DNA of 64,000 bases from Variovorax sp. PMC12 (GTDB taxonomy: Bacteria; Pseudomonadota; Gammaproteobacteria; Burkholderiales; Burkholderiaceae_C). The notes under the pieces were generated by a model, which was not told the DNA's origin, did no database searches, and saw only the letters and a list, made by a program, of their open reading frames with translations. Made by a program: the position numbers and the translations under genes. Where the stretch lies: assembly GCF_003019815.1 (NCBI RefSeq), contig NZ_CP027773.1:2863001-2927000 (forward strand), in the 5' to 3' direction. Below, piece after piece: positions 34,433-44,133 of the stretch (position 1 is the first letter of the stretch; the number at the start of each line of letters is the position of its first letter).

Positions 34433-35104
34433 TCAGGGCAAGGTGCGCGCATCGGCCAGGAAGCCGCGCTCGGCGGACAGTGTCGCGGAATGGTCGAGCA
34501 GTTCGGCAAACAGCCGCGGCGGAATGGTGATGGCGCCCACGCCGAGCCCCAGCAGCGAAAGATACGCCTCGCGCGACCGGATGCTGGCCACCAGCAGCCG
34601 CGTACCCGAGGCCGGCCGCCGCGCCACCAGCGACTGCATCTGCGCGATCAGCGCCAGGCCGTCGATGCCCGCGTCTTCCAGCCGGCCGAGGTACGGCGCC
34701 GCATAGGCCGCGCCCAGTTGCGCCGCGAAGTGGGCCTGCTCGGGCGCGTACACGGCGGTCCAGGTGACGGGCACGCCCTGCGCGATGAGCCGCGCGCCGG
34801 CGTCCAGGCCCTGCCGCGTGGCGGGGATCTTGATGACGAGTTGGCCGCGGTCGAAGTGCGGCAACAAGGCTTGCGCGTCTTCGAGCATGCCGTCGACGTG
34901 TTCGGAACAGACCTGCGCCTGCACTTGGCGCGCGCCCAGTTCGATGCAGCGCGCGAGCAGTCCGGGCACGGCAGCGCGGCCGACGCCCGCGCGCTTGAGC
35001 AGCGTCGGGTTGGTCGTCACGCCGTGCACCACCGGGTGGGGCAGGCAGGTCTGTATCTCGGCCAGGTCGGCGCTGTCGAGGTACAGGTGGAAGTCTTCAA
35101 TCAT
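34433..35104 (-). CDS. Fructose-6-phosphate aldolase/transaldolase-like protein
   Basis: 223 residues, the short FSA/TalC length. Schiff-base lysine Lys92 in LVIKIPATRQGL, HGVTTNPTLLKRAG near the start. Two residues separating FSA aldolases from transaldolases are the aldolase type: Gln64 in AQV and Tyr138 in APYLGR. Predicted to cleave fructose 6-phosphate into dihydroxyacetone and glyceraldehyde 3-phosphate, or an analogous sugar. The ATG at 35104 fits the family; a longer frame reads into the intergenic repeat and is ignored. The true substrate is uncertain. Confidence 0.8.
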   Translation of the reverse strand: MIEDFHLYLDSADLAEIQTCLPHPVVHGVTTNPTLLKRAGVGRAAVPGLLARCIELGARQVQAQVCSEHVDGMLEDAQALLPHFDRGQLVIKIPATRQGLDAGARLIAQGVPVTWTAVYAPEQAHFAAQLGAAYAAPYLGRLEDAGIDGLALIAQMQSLVARRPASGTRLLVASIRSREAYLSLLGLGVGAITIPPRLFAELLDHSATLSAERGFLADARTLP

Positions 35105-35142
35105 TTGTTGCTTCCTGTGGGGCGAGCTGTTTCGGGGTGAGT

Positions 35143-35182
35143 GCGCAGGGCACCGGGTACTCCCCTCCGCGAATGTCCCCCG
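35143..35182. repeat. Partial third copy of the 6390-type intergenic element
   Basis: Contains CACCGGGTA, CTCC and CTCCGCGAATGTCCCCCG, matching 6399-6428 almost base for base, but lacks the AAATAAAGG-containing half. Located between the SDR and aldolase genes of the polyol operon. Nothing else is recognisable in 35105-35247. Confidence 0.6.
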
Positions 35183-35247
35183 CCGGCGTGAGCGCCCCAC
35201 GAACAAAGCCCATGAAAAACAAAAACCGATCTCATCGACAACCCAGC

Positions 35248-36036
35248 TCAAGACATGACATTACCGCCATCGACATTCAAGGTCTGCGCCGTGATGTAGC
35301 GCGCCTCGTCGCTGGCCAGGAACACCGCCGCCCCCGTGATGTCTTCCGGCACGCCCATGCGGCCGAGCGGCACCGCCAGCCCGACCTGCCGCTTCTTCTC
35401 TCCGGGCGGCAGGCCCTCGGCCTTGGCGAACAGGCTGTCGACATGGTCCCACATCGGCGTATCGACCACACCGGGCGCAATGCCATTGACACGTATGCCG
35501 TGCGGCGCCATCGCCAGCGCGGCGCTCTGCGTGTAGCTGATGACCGCCGCCTTGGTCGCGCAGTAGTGCGACACCAGCGCCTCGCCCCGGCGTCCGGCCT
35601 GCGAGGCCATGTTGATGACCGAAGCGCCCTGCGTGCCCGCTTCCACCATGTGCCGCAGCACCGCCTGCATCACGAAGAACATGCCCTTCACATTGACCGC
35701 GAACAGCTTGTCGAACGACGCCTCGTCGCTGTCCAGCAGCGGCGCGAGGTCGAACACCGCGGCGTTGTTGAACAGCGTGTGCACCGGCCCGAAGGCGACC
35801 TGCGCCTGCGCCAGCATGTGGGTGATGGCGGCGGTGTCGGTCACGTCGGCAGCGATGTAGGCAAGCTTGCCCGGCTGCTTTTGCTGCAGCGCGCGCACCG
35901 CGTCGGGCGCGGCGGTGGCGCGGTCGACCACCGTGCAGCGCGCGCCCTCGGCGATGCAGGCTTGCGCCACGGCCAGGCCGATGCCGCCTCCCGCGCCGGT
36001 CAGCAGCACATGACGGTCTTGAAGGCGGGCGTTCAT
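35248..36036 (-). CDS. Short-chain dehydrogenase, sorbitol/polyol type
   Basis: 262 residues, classical SDR. NAD-binding LLTGAGGGIGLA (residues 11-22), NNAAV, catalytic Ser145, Tyr158 and Lys162 (YCATK), and the C-terminal YITAQTLNVDGG. Overlaps the mannitol-dehydrogenase gene by four bases (ATGA), so the two dehydrogenases are made together. Likely oxidises a second polyol such as sorbitol or a pentitol. Substrate inferred from the operon. Confidence 0.88.
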   Translation of the reverse strand: MNARLQDRHVLLTGAGGGIGLAVAQACIAEGARCTVVDRATAAPDAVRALQQKQPGKLAYIAADVTDTAAITHMLAQAQVAFGPVHTLFNNAAVFDLAPLLDSDEASFDKLFAVNVKGMFFVMQAVLRHMVEAGTQGASVINMASQAGRRGEALVSHYCATKAAVISYTQSAALAMAPHGIRVNGIAPGVVDTPMWDHVDSLFAKAEGLPPGEKKRQVGLAVPLGRMGVPEDITGAAVFLASDEARYITAQTLNVDGGNVMS

Positions 36037-37469
36037 GGCTTGCTCCCTGTTTTTTCTGCGACGAAGCGCGCAACGCGCTCGTCGGCGCGGCGCACCGCGT
36101 CGACCAGCCGGGCGTCGCCGGCGATGTTGCCCCACAGCCCCGCATCGGCGCACAGCGCAGCAAACGGGTCGGCCGCATCGCAGATTGCATGCGCCACCGC
36201 TTCGTCCATGCCCTGGTCCTGGTAGGCGTAGGGCAGCGCACCCTGGTGCCAGCGCTGCAGGAAGGCCAGGAACAGCGCGGGCAGCATCGCCACGCTGTCG
36301 ATGCCCTGGCCCGCCGCCAGCCGCTCGCGCACCGTCGGGGCGATGAAGCCGGGAATCTTCGAGAAGCCGTCCGCCGCCACGCGCTGGTTGGTGTCGCGGA
36401 TGGCGGGGTTGCCGAAGCGGTCGAGCACCACGTCGCGATAGGCCGCGAGGTCGATGGGGCTGGGAGTCAGGCACGGAATGACGTCGTCGGTGACGTAGTC
36501 GAAGGCCATCCTGCGGATGGCCGCGTCGTGCGTGCCTTCGTGGATGAAGCCGAGCCCGACCAGCGTGCCCGCCCAGGCAATGCAGCTGTGCGTGGCGTTG
36601 AGGATGCGGATCTTGGCCTCTTCGTACGGCTGCACCGACTCGACCAGCTCCACGCCCACGCGGCCCCAGTCGGGCCGGCCGGCCGCGAAGTCGTCCTCGA
36701 CGACCCACTGGATGAAGCTCTCGCCGGTGATGGCCGCCGGGTCGTCGCGCCCAGTGGCCGCCTTGACGCGCGCGCGCAGCTCGGGCGGCGGGCGCGGCGT
36801 GATGCGGTCGACCATCGCGTTCGGACAGCGCGTGTTCGCGTTCACCCAGGCCAGCAGGCCGGCGTCGCCCGCGAGTTCGATGAACTCCAGCAGCCCGGCG
36901 CGAAAGCGCTCGCCGTTGTGGCGCAGGTTGTCGCAGTTCAGCAGCGTCACGGCGCCGGCATCGGCCGCCTTGCGCGCGCGCAGGATGGCGCAGACCGCGC
37001 CGTAGATGGTCACGTTGTCGCCGCCGGCCTCGCCCTTGCGCGCGCGTTCCACATCGGCCGCGAGGTCGCTGAACGACAGGTCCAGCCTGCCCTTGTTGTC
37101 GAGGTAGTAGCCGGCCTCGGTCACGGTGAAGGACACGATGCGGGTCGACGGCGCCGCGCCGCGCGCGACCACGTTCGCCAGCGAGCGCTCCCACGGCAGC
37201 ACCTCGCGGATGGCGTCGATCTGCTCGTAGCGGTATTCGCCCGCGGGCGACACGGTCTCGAGCGTGTAGCGCCCGCCCTGCGCCTGCAGCGCCGCGACGA
37301 TGTCGGCCATATCCGGCCGGATGTTGGCGCCCGACAGCGACCAGCGGGTGTCGCCCGCGTCGATCAGCCGCTGCAGGTACACCGCCTGGTGGGCCCGATG
37401 GAACGAGCCCAGGCCGAGATGAAGCACCGTGAACTCCGTGGGAGCCGGTGGAATTTGCGCGATGGTCAC
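36033..37469 (-). CDS. Mannitol/arabinitol dehydrogenase family protein
   Basis: 478 residues, the long-chain NAD-dependent polyol dehydrogenase family. Dinucleotide motif VLHLGLGSFHRAHQAVYLQ at the N terminus, DNLRHNGERFRAGLLEF in the middle, and the catalytic segment AKIRILNATHSCIAWAG with its Lys. Converts mannitol to fructose or D-arabinitol to D-xylulose; both products have matching kinases downstream (fructokinase, xylulokinase). Start is a GTG at 37469 without a strong ribosome site. Confidence 0.92.
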   Translation of the reverse strand: MTIAQIPPAPTEFTVLHLGLGSFHRAHQAVYLQRLIDAGDTRWSLSGANIRPDMADIVAALQAQGGRYTLETVSPAGEYRYEQIDAIREVLPWERSLANVVARGAAPSTRIVSFTVTEAGYYLDNKGRLDLSFSDLAADVERARKGEAGGDNVTIYGAVCAILRARKAADAGAVTLLNCDNLRHNGERFRAGLLEFIELAGDAGLLAWVNANTRCPNAMVDRITPRPPPELRARVKAATGRDDPAAITGESFIQWVVEDDFAAGRPDWGRVGVELVESVQPYEEAKIRILNATHSCIAWAGTLVGLGFIHEGTHDAAIRRMAFDYVTDDVIPCLTPSPIDLAAYRDVVLDRFGNPAIRDTNQRVAADGFSKIPGFIAPTVRERLAAGQGIDSVAMLPALFLAFLQRWHQGALPYAYQDQGMDEAVAHAICDAADPFAALCADAGLWGNIAGDARLVDAVRRADERVARFVAEKTGSKP

Positions 37470-37512
37470 GGGAATGTCCGTTGAAAAGGCGTTGGAAGAA
37501 ATCTGGAATCGA

Positions 37513-38553
<1,041 letters not shown>

Positions 38554-38639
38554 TCACGACTCCTTGATGTTTTGTGAGCGGGCAAACGAGGTGCCCACAG
38601 CGCTTGAGAGCGCGCAGCGCAATCCGGGAGCTGCCGCGG

Positions 38640-38722
38640 AACCGGCTTTGCCGGGCCGCTGGCGGCGCCCCCGCGAGGGGGTTGGCGAAGCGACACGAAG
38701 TGCGCGAAGACTGGGGGTGGTG
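38640..38722. repeat. G-rich hairpin repeat, Comamonadaceae-type
   Basis: GCCGGGCCGC followed by a short CCCCCGCGAGGGGG hairpin and TTGGCGAAGCGACACGAAG, ending in a G-run. The same order (GCCGGGCCGC, C-run/G-run hairpin, TGGCGAAG) occurs at 59828-59910. It sits between permease and ATPase genes of the polyol operon. 38554-38639 has no other recognisable feature. Confidence 0.6.
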
Positions 38723-38723
38723 T

Positions 38724-39560
38724 TCATTTCACGGCACCGAAGGTCAGGCCTTGGACGAGCTGCTTCTGGCTGAACCAGCCGAACACCACGATGGGCGCGA
38801 TGGCCATCAGCGAGGCGGCCGACAGCTTGGCCCAGAACAGGCCCTCGGGGCTGGAGTACGAGGCAATCAGCGTGGCCAGCGTGCCGGCCTTGGCCGAGGT
38901 GAGGTTGAGCGCCCAGAAGGCTTCGTTCCAGCTCAGCACCAGGCACAGCAGCCCGGTCGATGCGAGCCCGCCCACTGACAGCGGCAGCACCACGTGGCGG
39001 AACTCGGTCCACAGGCTGGCGCCGTCCATGCGCGCGGCCTCCAGGATCTCGTTGGGAATGTCCTTGTAGGCGCTGTAGAGCATCCACACCATGATCGGCA
39101 GGTTCGACAGCGTGAACACGATGGTCAGCGCGGGCAGCGAGTCGAGCATGCCGGCGGTCTGCGCCAGCACGTAGATCGGCACCAGCGCGCCCACGGCCGG
39201 CATCATCTTGGTGGAGAGCATCCACATCAGGATGTCGCGCGTTCTCTTCGTGCGAAAGAACGCCATCGAATACGCCGCCGGCGCCGCGATCAGCAGCCCG
39301 ATGACGGTCGAGCCCAGGCTGGTGATGAGCGAGTTGCGCGCATACAGCAGGTAGTCGCTGCGGCGCTGCACCTCGCCGAAGTTGTCGAGCGTGGGCTCGA
39401 AGATGAAAAGCGGCGGCACGTGGATGGCCTGCAGTTCCGTCTTGAAGGCCGTGAGGAACAGCCAGCCGAGCGGAAAGAACAGCAGCAGCGCGACGGCCCA
39501 CGCACCCACGGTGCGAATGGCCTGCGGCAGGAAATTGCTGGGGGCTTGTTGTTGTTGCAT
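38724..39560 (-). CDS. Sugar-alcohol ABC permease, SmoG/MalG type
   Basis: 278 residues, about six helices. First helix TVGAWAVALLLFFPLGWLFLTAF; EAA loop EILEAARMDGASLWTEFRHVVLPLSVGGLASTGLL; ends QKQLVQGLTFGAVK as MalG-like proteins do. Pairs with the SmoF-like permease upstream (12-base gap). Confidence 0.92.
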   Translation of the reverse strand: MQQQQAPSNFLPQAIRTVGAWAVALLLFFPLGWLFLTAFKTELQAIHVPPLFIFEPTLDNFGEVQRRSDYLLYARNSLITSLGSTVIGLLIAAPAAYSMAFFRTKRTRDILMWMLSTKMMPAVGALVPIYVLAQTAGMLDSLPALTIVFTLSNLPIMVWMLYSAYKDIPNEILEAARMDGASLWTEFRHVVLPLSVGGLASTGLLCLVLSWNEAFWALNLTSAKAGTLATLIASYSSPEGLFWAKLSAASLMAIAPIVVFGWFSQKQLVQGLTFGAVK

Positions 39561-39572
39561 GACGTGTGCGCC

Positions 39573-40430
39573 TCAGTCGAGGTTCTTGCCGATGATCCGG
39601 ATGAGGAACACGGCAACTATGTTCGCCAGCACCACCGCGAACAGGGCGCCGGCCGAAGCCACGCCCACGTCGAAGTTCATGAGCGACTGCTTGAAGATCA
39701 TGTAGGTCATGTTCGTGCTCGCGTTGCCCGGGCCGCCATTGGTGGTGATGGCGATCTCCGCGAACACGCTGAGCAGGAAGATCATCTCGATCATGATCAC
39801 CACCGCCATCGGGCGGCCGAGGTGCGGAATGGTGAGATAGAAGAAGCGCTGCACCGGGCTCGCGCCGTCCATGCGCGCGGCCTCCATCTGCTCGCGGTCG
39901 AGCGACTGCAGCGAGGTGATGAAGATCAGGCAGGCGAAGGGCAGCCACTGCCAGGCCACCATGATGATCACCGACAGCAGCGGGAAGTCGGTGAGCCAGT
40001 CCACCGGCTGCGCACCGAAGAAGCGCCACAGGTCGGCCAGCACGCCGTAGATGGGGTTCATCATCATGTGCTTCCACAGCAGCGCGTTGACCGCGGGCAT
40101 GACGAAGAACGGCGAGATCAGCAGCACCCGCACGATGCCGCGCCCGGGGAAGGGCTCGTTCACCAGCAGCGCGAGCAATACGCCCAGCACCACGGTGATG
40201 ACGATCACGCTGCCGATCAGCAGCAGCGTGTTCCATGTGGCGGGCCAGAAGTCGGGGTCGGTGACGAAGTAGTGAAAGTTCTCGATGCCCGCGAACGTGC
40301 GCTCGCCGGGCTGCATGAGGTTGTAGTTGACGAACGAGAAGTACAACGTCATCAGCAGCGGCACGATCATCCAGAGGAAGAGCGTGAGCACCGCGGGCGC
40401 CATGAGGGCGCGGGGCAGGAGTCTTTTCAT
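39573..40430 (-). CDS. Sugar-alcohol ABC permease, SmoF/MalF type
   Basis: 285 residues, about six helices, beginning KRLLPRALMAPAVLTLFLWMIVPLLMTLYFSFVNYNL. EAA loop EQMEAARMDGASPVQRFFYLTIPHLGRPMAVVIMIEM. The ATG at 40430 is used; an upstream TTG would add two residues. The large inverted-repeat structure at 40457-40569 lies just before it. Confidence 0.9.
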   Translation of the reverse strand: MKRLLPRALMAPAVLTLFLWMIVPLLMTLYFSFVNYNLMQPGERTFAGIENFHYFVTDPDFWPATWNTLLLIGSVIVITVVLGVLLALLVNEPFPGRGIVRVLLISPFFVMPAVNALLWKHMMMNPIYGVLADLWRFFGAQPVDWLTDFPLLSVIIMVAWQWLPFACLIFITSLQSLDREQMEAARMDGASPVQRFFYLTIPHLGRPMAVVIMIEMIFLLSVFAEIAITTNGGPGNASTNMTYMIFKQSLMNFDVGVASAGALFAVVLANIVAVFLIRIIGKNLD

Positions 40431-40456
40431 GGGCAAGTCCCTTCTTGTTGTCTCTG

Positions 40457-40569
40457 GCTCCTTCCCCCTTTGGGGGAAGGCTGGGATGGGGGCTGCCCCT
40501 GTTCAGGCGCGGCGTTGTCGCGAGCGCCGCGTGCCCCCACCCCGACCCTCCCCCAGCGGGGGAGGGAGC
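40457..40569. repeat. Large intergenic inverted repeat between binding protein and permease genes
   Basis: 36-base arms at 40457-40492 and 40534-40569 are imperfect reverse complements, each with its own inner hairpin (CTTCCCCCTTTGGGGGAAG and CCTCCCCCAGCGGGGGAGG). The 41-base centre holds a third GC hairpin. Position directly after the binding-protein stop recalls the malE-malF REP element that stabilises the upstream message. Confidence 0.75.
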
Positions 40570-40583
40570 AAGCCCGGCTTGGC

Positions 40584-41894
40584 TTACTTGTAGTAGCCCG
40601 CCTTCTTCATCTCGCGTTCCGCCGCCGTCTGCGAGGTCTTCAGCGCCTGGTCCACCGTGACCTTGCCCGACAGCGCCGCGCTCATCTGCTGCCCCACCGC
40701 CACGCCGATGGCCTGGAACTCGGGAATCGCCGCGTACTGCACGCCGACGTACGGCGACTTGGGCAGCGTGCTGTCGGTCAGGTTGGCGCTGTCGATGGCC
40801 TTCTTCTCGGCTTCGGCGAACTTCGCGACCTTCTGGAACTCGGGGTTCGCGTAGGTCGACTTGCGCGTGCCGGTCGGCACCGAGGCCCAGCCGGTTTCCT
40901 TGGCCACCAGGTTGATGTAGTCCTTGGAAGTGGCCCACTTGATGAACTTCTGCGCCGCGTCGTCCTTGGTCGAGCTGGCGGGAATCGCGAGGTTCCACGA
41001 CCACAGCCAGTTGGCGCCCTTGGGCGTGACGGCGGTCGGTGCCTGCGCGAAGGCCACCTTGTCGGCCACCTTCGACTGCTTCGGGTCGCTGATGAACGAA
41101 GCCGCGATGGTGGCGTCCACCCAGGCCGCGCACTTGCCTTCATTGAAGAGCGCCAAGTTCTCGTTGAAGCTGTTGGCCGAGGCGCCCGGAGGGCCGTCCT
41201 TCTTCATCATGTCGACGTAGAAGGTGATCGCATCCTTCCAGGGCTTGGTGTCGACCTGCGGCTTCCACTGCATGTCGAACCACTGGCCGCCGTTGGTGTT
41301 GACCAGCGTGGTCAGGAAGGCCATGTTGTCGCCCCAGCCCGGCTTGCCGCGCAGGCACATGCCGTACACGCCGTTCTTGGGGTCGTTGGCCTTGTCGGCG
41401 AACTCCTTGACCTGCGCCCAGGTCGGCTGGTCGGCGAACTTCACGCCCACCTTGTCGGCCAGGTCCTTGCGGTACATGAGCATGGAGCTCTCGCCGTAGA
41501 ACGGGGCCGCGTAGAGCTTGCCCTCGTAGGACAGGCCGTTGCGGATGGCCGGCAGCAGGTCGTCGATGTCGTAGGCGGCATCGGTGGCGATGGGCTTGAG
41601 CCAGCCCTTCTTCGACCAGATCGGCGCCTCGTACAGGCCGATGGTCATCACGTCGAACTGGCCGCCCTTGGTGGCGATGTCGGTGGTCACGCGCTGGCGC
41701 AGCGTGCCTTCTTCCAGCGTGACCCACTTGAGCTTGATGTCGGGGTTGGCCTTCTCGAAGAAGGGCGTGAGCTTCTGCATCTCGATCATGTGGCCGTTGT
41801 TGACGGTCGCGATCACGAGTTCGGTGGCGGCCTGGGAAACGACGCCCGTGCCGATGAGTGCGAGGACGAAGCCCGCTTTCAGAAAACGCTTCAT
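40584..41894 (-). CDS. Sugar-alcohol ABC substrate-binding protein, SmoE-like
   Basis: 436 residues, family 1 solute-binding protein. Signal peptide FLKAGFVLALIGTGVVSQA, mature ATELVIATVNNGHMIEMQKLTPFFEKANPDIKLKWV. Internal GLYEAPIWSKKGWLKPI, YGESSMLMYRKDLADKVGV and AAWVDATIAASF are typical of sorbitol/mannitol-binding proteins. ATG at 41894 follows AGGAGACAAC. First gene of the ten-gene polyol operon. Confidence 0.92.
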   Translation of the reverse strand: MKRFLKAGFVLALIGTGVVSQAATELVIATVNNGHMIEMQKLTPFFEKANPDIKLKWVTLEEGTLRQRVTTDIATKGGQFDVMTIGLYEAPIWSKKGWLKPIATDAAYDIDDLLPAIRNGLSYEGKLYAAPFYGESSMLMYRKDLADKVGVKFADQPTWAQVKEFADKANDPKNGVYGMCLRGKPGWGDNMAFLTTLVNTNGGQWFDMQWKPQVDTKPWKDAITFYVDMMKKDGPPGASANSFNENLALFNEGKCAAWVDATIAASFISDPKQSKVADKVAFAQAPTAVTPKGANWLWSWNLAIPASSTKDDAAQKFIKWATSKDYINLVAKETGWASVPTGTRKSTYANPEFQKVAKFAEAEKKAIDSANLTDSTLPKSPYVGVQYAAIPEFQAIGVAVGQQMSAALSGKVTVDQALKTSQTAAEREMKKAGYYK

Positions 41895-41974
41895 GTTGTC
41901 TCCTAGAGGTGAGCGACGCCCTGTTGTTGTCGGGTCGCCGTGCCGGGAATTCTGGAGAAGCGCGCCTGCGGCTT

Positions 41975-42003
41975 TGGTACTTCGAATGTCGGCACTGGTA
42001 CTT
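41975..42003 (-). promoter_or_regulatory. Candidate AraC-type operator: direct repeats 21 bases apart
   Basis: TGGTACTT occurs at 41975-41982 and again at 41996-42003, an exact 8-base direct repeat with a 21-base period, two helical turns. This is the arrangement AraC-family activators use upstream of a -35. It lies 81-109 bases before the binding-protein ATG. The operon encodes an AraC regulator. Confidence 0.55.
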
Positions 42004-42088
42004 TCATGCACCAGTTGACTGGGAGATTCCCTAGTCAGCGCAATACAGCATGCATACGGGGCGGTCCAAAGGCCTCAAACACACCGCC

Positions 42089-43018
42089 TCACACGCCGCC
42101 GAGCAGCTGGCGCCGGAACTGCACCGCCGCCGGCGACAGCGGCCGGCCCTCGCGGGTGATGAGGCAGATGGGCGGCACGCGCACCGGCAGCTCGATCGGC
42201 ACGGTGCGCAGCACGCCCAGCCGGGCGTAGTGGCCGGCCTGCGAGGCGGGCATCACGGCCGCCATGTCGGAGTTCTCGAGCAGCGCCGTGATGGCGATCG
42301 GCGATGCCGTTTCGATGATGTCCAGCCGCGCCCGGATGCCGGCCTCGCGCATCGCCGCCTCGAAGCGCCCGCGCTGCGGCGAACCCGGCGGCTGCAGCAC
42401 CCACGACCAGTGCGCCATGTCCGCCAGCGTGAGGTTGGCGCGCTCGAACACCGGATGCCCGGCGCGCACCACCACCACCTGCGACTCGCCCAGCAGCGGC
42501 ACGCTCGCGTACCTGGCCTCGTCGTGCCCGTCGGTGAGCCGGCCCAGCACGAGGTCGACGTCGCCCTGCTCCAGCTGCGCCTGGATCACGTCGCTGGTCT
42601 CGACCACCACCGACACGGCCACCTGCGGATGGCGCCGGTGGTACTCCACCAGCGCCGGCGCCAGCAGCTCGGGCACCGCGCCCGGCACGCTGCCCACGCG
42701 CAGCGCGCCGCTCAGGCCGGAGCGCAGCGCCAGCATCTCCTCGCGGGCGGTGCCGAAGTCGCTGAGCACGCGGTGGGCATAGCGGATCAGGATCTGGCCG
42801 TAGGGCGTCGGCTCCATGCCGCGCGCAAGGCGCTCGAAGAGCCGTTCGCCGAGCGAGTCTTCCAGCTGCTGCAGCAGCTTGGTGGCCGCCGGCTGGCTGA
42901 TGTTCATGGCCTCCGCCGCGCGGCCGAGGTGCCTGTGGGTGTCGAGCCGGGCCAGCAGGAGCAGCTGGCGTGGCCGCACATGGAGCATCAGCGAAGCGTC
43001 TGTGAGGCCGGGAGTCAT
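42089..43018 (-). CDS. LysR-family transcriptional regulator
   Basis: 309 residues. Helix-turn-helix HLGRAAEAMNISQPAATKLLQQLEDSLGERLFER near residues 35-70, then a LysR substrate domain (LRVGSVPGAVPELLAPALVEYHRRHPQVAVSVV ... LVLGRLTDGHDEA). Divergent from the Bug-type binding protein across 93 bases, so it probably controls that gene and the PdxA2 gene. Start ATG at 43018; an ATG ten codons later is also possible. Confidence 0.9.
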   Translation of the reverse strand: MTPGLTDASLMLHVRPRQLLLLARLDTHRHLGRAAEAMNISQPAATKLLQQLEDSLGERLFERLARGMEPTPYGQILIRYAHRVLSDFGTAREEMLALRSGLSGALRVGSVPGAVPELLAPALVEYHRRHPQVAVSVVVETSDVIQAQLEQGDVDLVLGRLTDGHDEARYASVPLLGESQVVVVRAGHPVFERANLTLADMAHWSWVLQPPGSPQRGRFEAAMREAGIRARLDIIETASPIAITALLENSDMAAVMPASQAGHYARLGVLRTVPIELPVRVPPICLITREGRPLSPAAVQFRRQLLGGV

Positions 43019-43111
43019 GCACAAAAGTATATGGATTCCCCGGCTTTTTCGATTGGATCGCAAACCCGAAGCTCCGTACGCTCGGCGCCATAACATGCTG
43101 GAGACAACCCG

Positions 43112-44095
43112 ATGAAGCTTTCTTTGCTGGCCCGCGCGGCGGGGCTCGCGGCGGCCCTGCTGGCCCCGATGGCGCCGCTCACGGCCGTTGCGCAGGCGCC
43201 CTACCCCGACAAGCCGATGCGCATCATGGTCGGCGCCTCGCCCGGTGGCGGCACCGACATCCTGGCGCGCGTGCTGGCCGACAAGTTCTCGCAGACCCTC
43301 AAGCAGACGGTGGTGGTCGAGAACCGCCCCGGCGCCTCGAACACCATCGCGGGCGAACTCACGGCCCGCGCGCCGGCCGACGGCGCCACCCTGCTGCTGG
43401 CCACCAACACCGCACAGGCGGTGGCGCCCCACATCCTCAAGCTCAAGTACGACCCGCTCAAGGACCTGCAACCCATCGGGCTGGTGGCGGTGATGCCCAA
43501 CGTGCTGGTGGTGTCGGCCAGCTCGCCCTACAGGTCGGTGAAGGATCTCGTGGCGGCCATGGCTGCCAAGCCGGGCGGCTTCAAGTACGCCTCTTCAGGC
43601 ATCGGCAGCACGCAGCACGTGGGCGGCGAGGCCTTCAACCTGTCCACCGGCATGAAGTCGATCCACGTGCCCTACAAGGGCAGCTCGCAGGCGCACGTCG
43701 ACATCATCGCGGGCGAGGTCGACATGATGTTCGACAGCACCTCCTCGGCCATGGGCCAGATCAAGGCCGGCAAGTTCCGCGCGCTGGCCGTGAGCGCGCC
43801 CCAGCGCTCGCCCGAGTTGCCCGACGTGCCCACGCTGGCCGAGCAGGGCATCAAGGGCGCCGACGTGTCCACCTGGTACGGCCTGTACGTGACGGCCGGT
43901 ACGCCGCGTCCCGCGGTCGAGCGGCTGAGCGCCGAACTCGGCCGCACGCTGAAGCTGGCCGACGTGCAGGCGCGCATCAAGGCGCTGGGCGGCGAACCCG
44001 GCGGCCTGACGGGCGAGCCCTTCGCGGCCATGAACCGGCAGGAGTTCGAGCACTACGGCCAGCTCGTGCGCGAAGCCAACATCAAGGCCGAGTGA
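43112..44095 (+). CDS. Bug-family (TctC) extracytoplasmic binding protein
   Basis: 327 residues. Signal peptide ending PLTAVAQA; mature PYPDKPMRIMVGASPGGGTDILARVLADKFSQTLKQTVVVENRPGAS is the Bug/TctC hallmark, as are GGFKYASSGIGSTQHVGGEAF and VPYKGSSQAHVDIIAGEVDMMFD. No TctA/TctB membrane genes adjoin, so it is an orphan binding protein, common in Burkholderiales. Ribosome site GGAGACAA. The downstream gene starts at or just after its stop. Confidence 0.92.
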   Translation: MKLSLLARAAGLAAALLAPMAPLTAVAQAPYPDKPMRIMVGASPGGGTDILARVLADKFSQTLKQTVVVENRPGASNTIAGELTARAPADGATLLLATNTAQAVAPHILKLKYDPLKDLQPIGLVAVMPNVLVVSASSPYRSVKDLVAAMAAKPGGFKYASSGIGSTQHVGGEAFNLSTGMKSIHVPYKGSSQAHVDIIAGEVDMMFDSTSSAMGQIKAGKFRALAVSAPQRSPELPDVPTLAEQGIKGADVSTWYGLYVTAGTPRPAVERLSAELGRTLKLADVQARIKALGGEPGGLTGEPFAAMNRQEFEHYGQLVREANIKAE

Positions 44096-44133
44096 GCCGG
44101 CCGCTACCTTTTTTCCACAACGCATCCGACAAC

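Noticed and set aside
42015..42037. TTGACTGGGAGATTCCCTAGTCAG imperfect palindrome downstream of the LysR gene
   Set aside because: Arms are offset by one base and there is no T-run. It could be part of the polyol control region but is too weak to list as a site.
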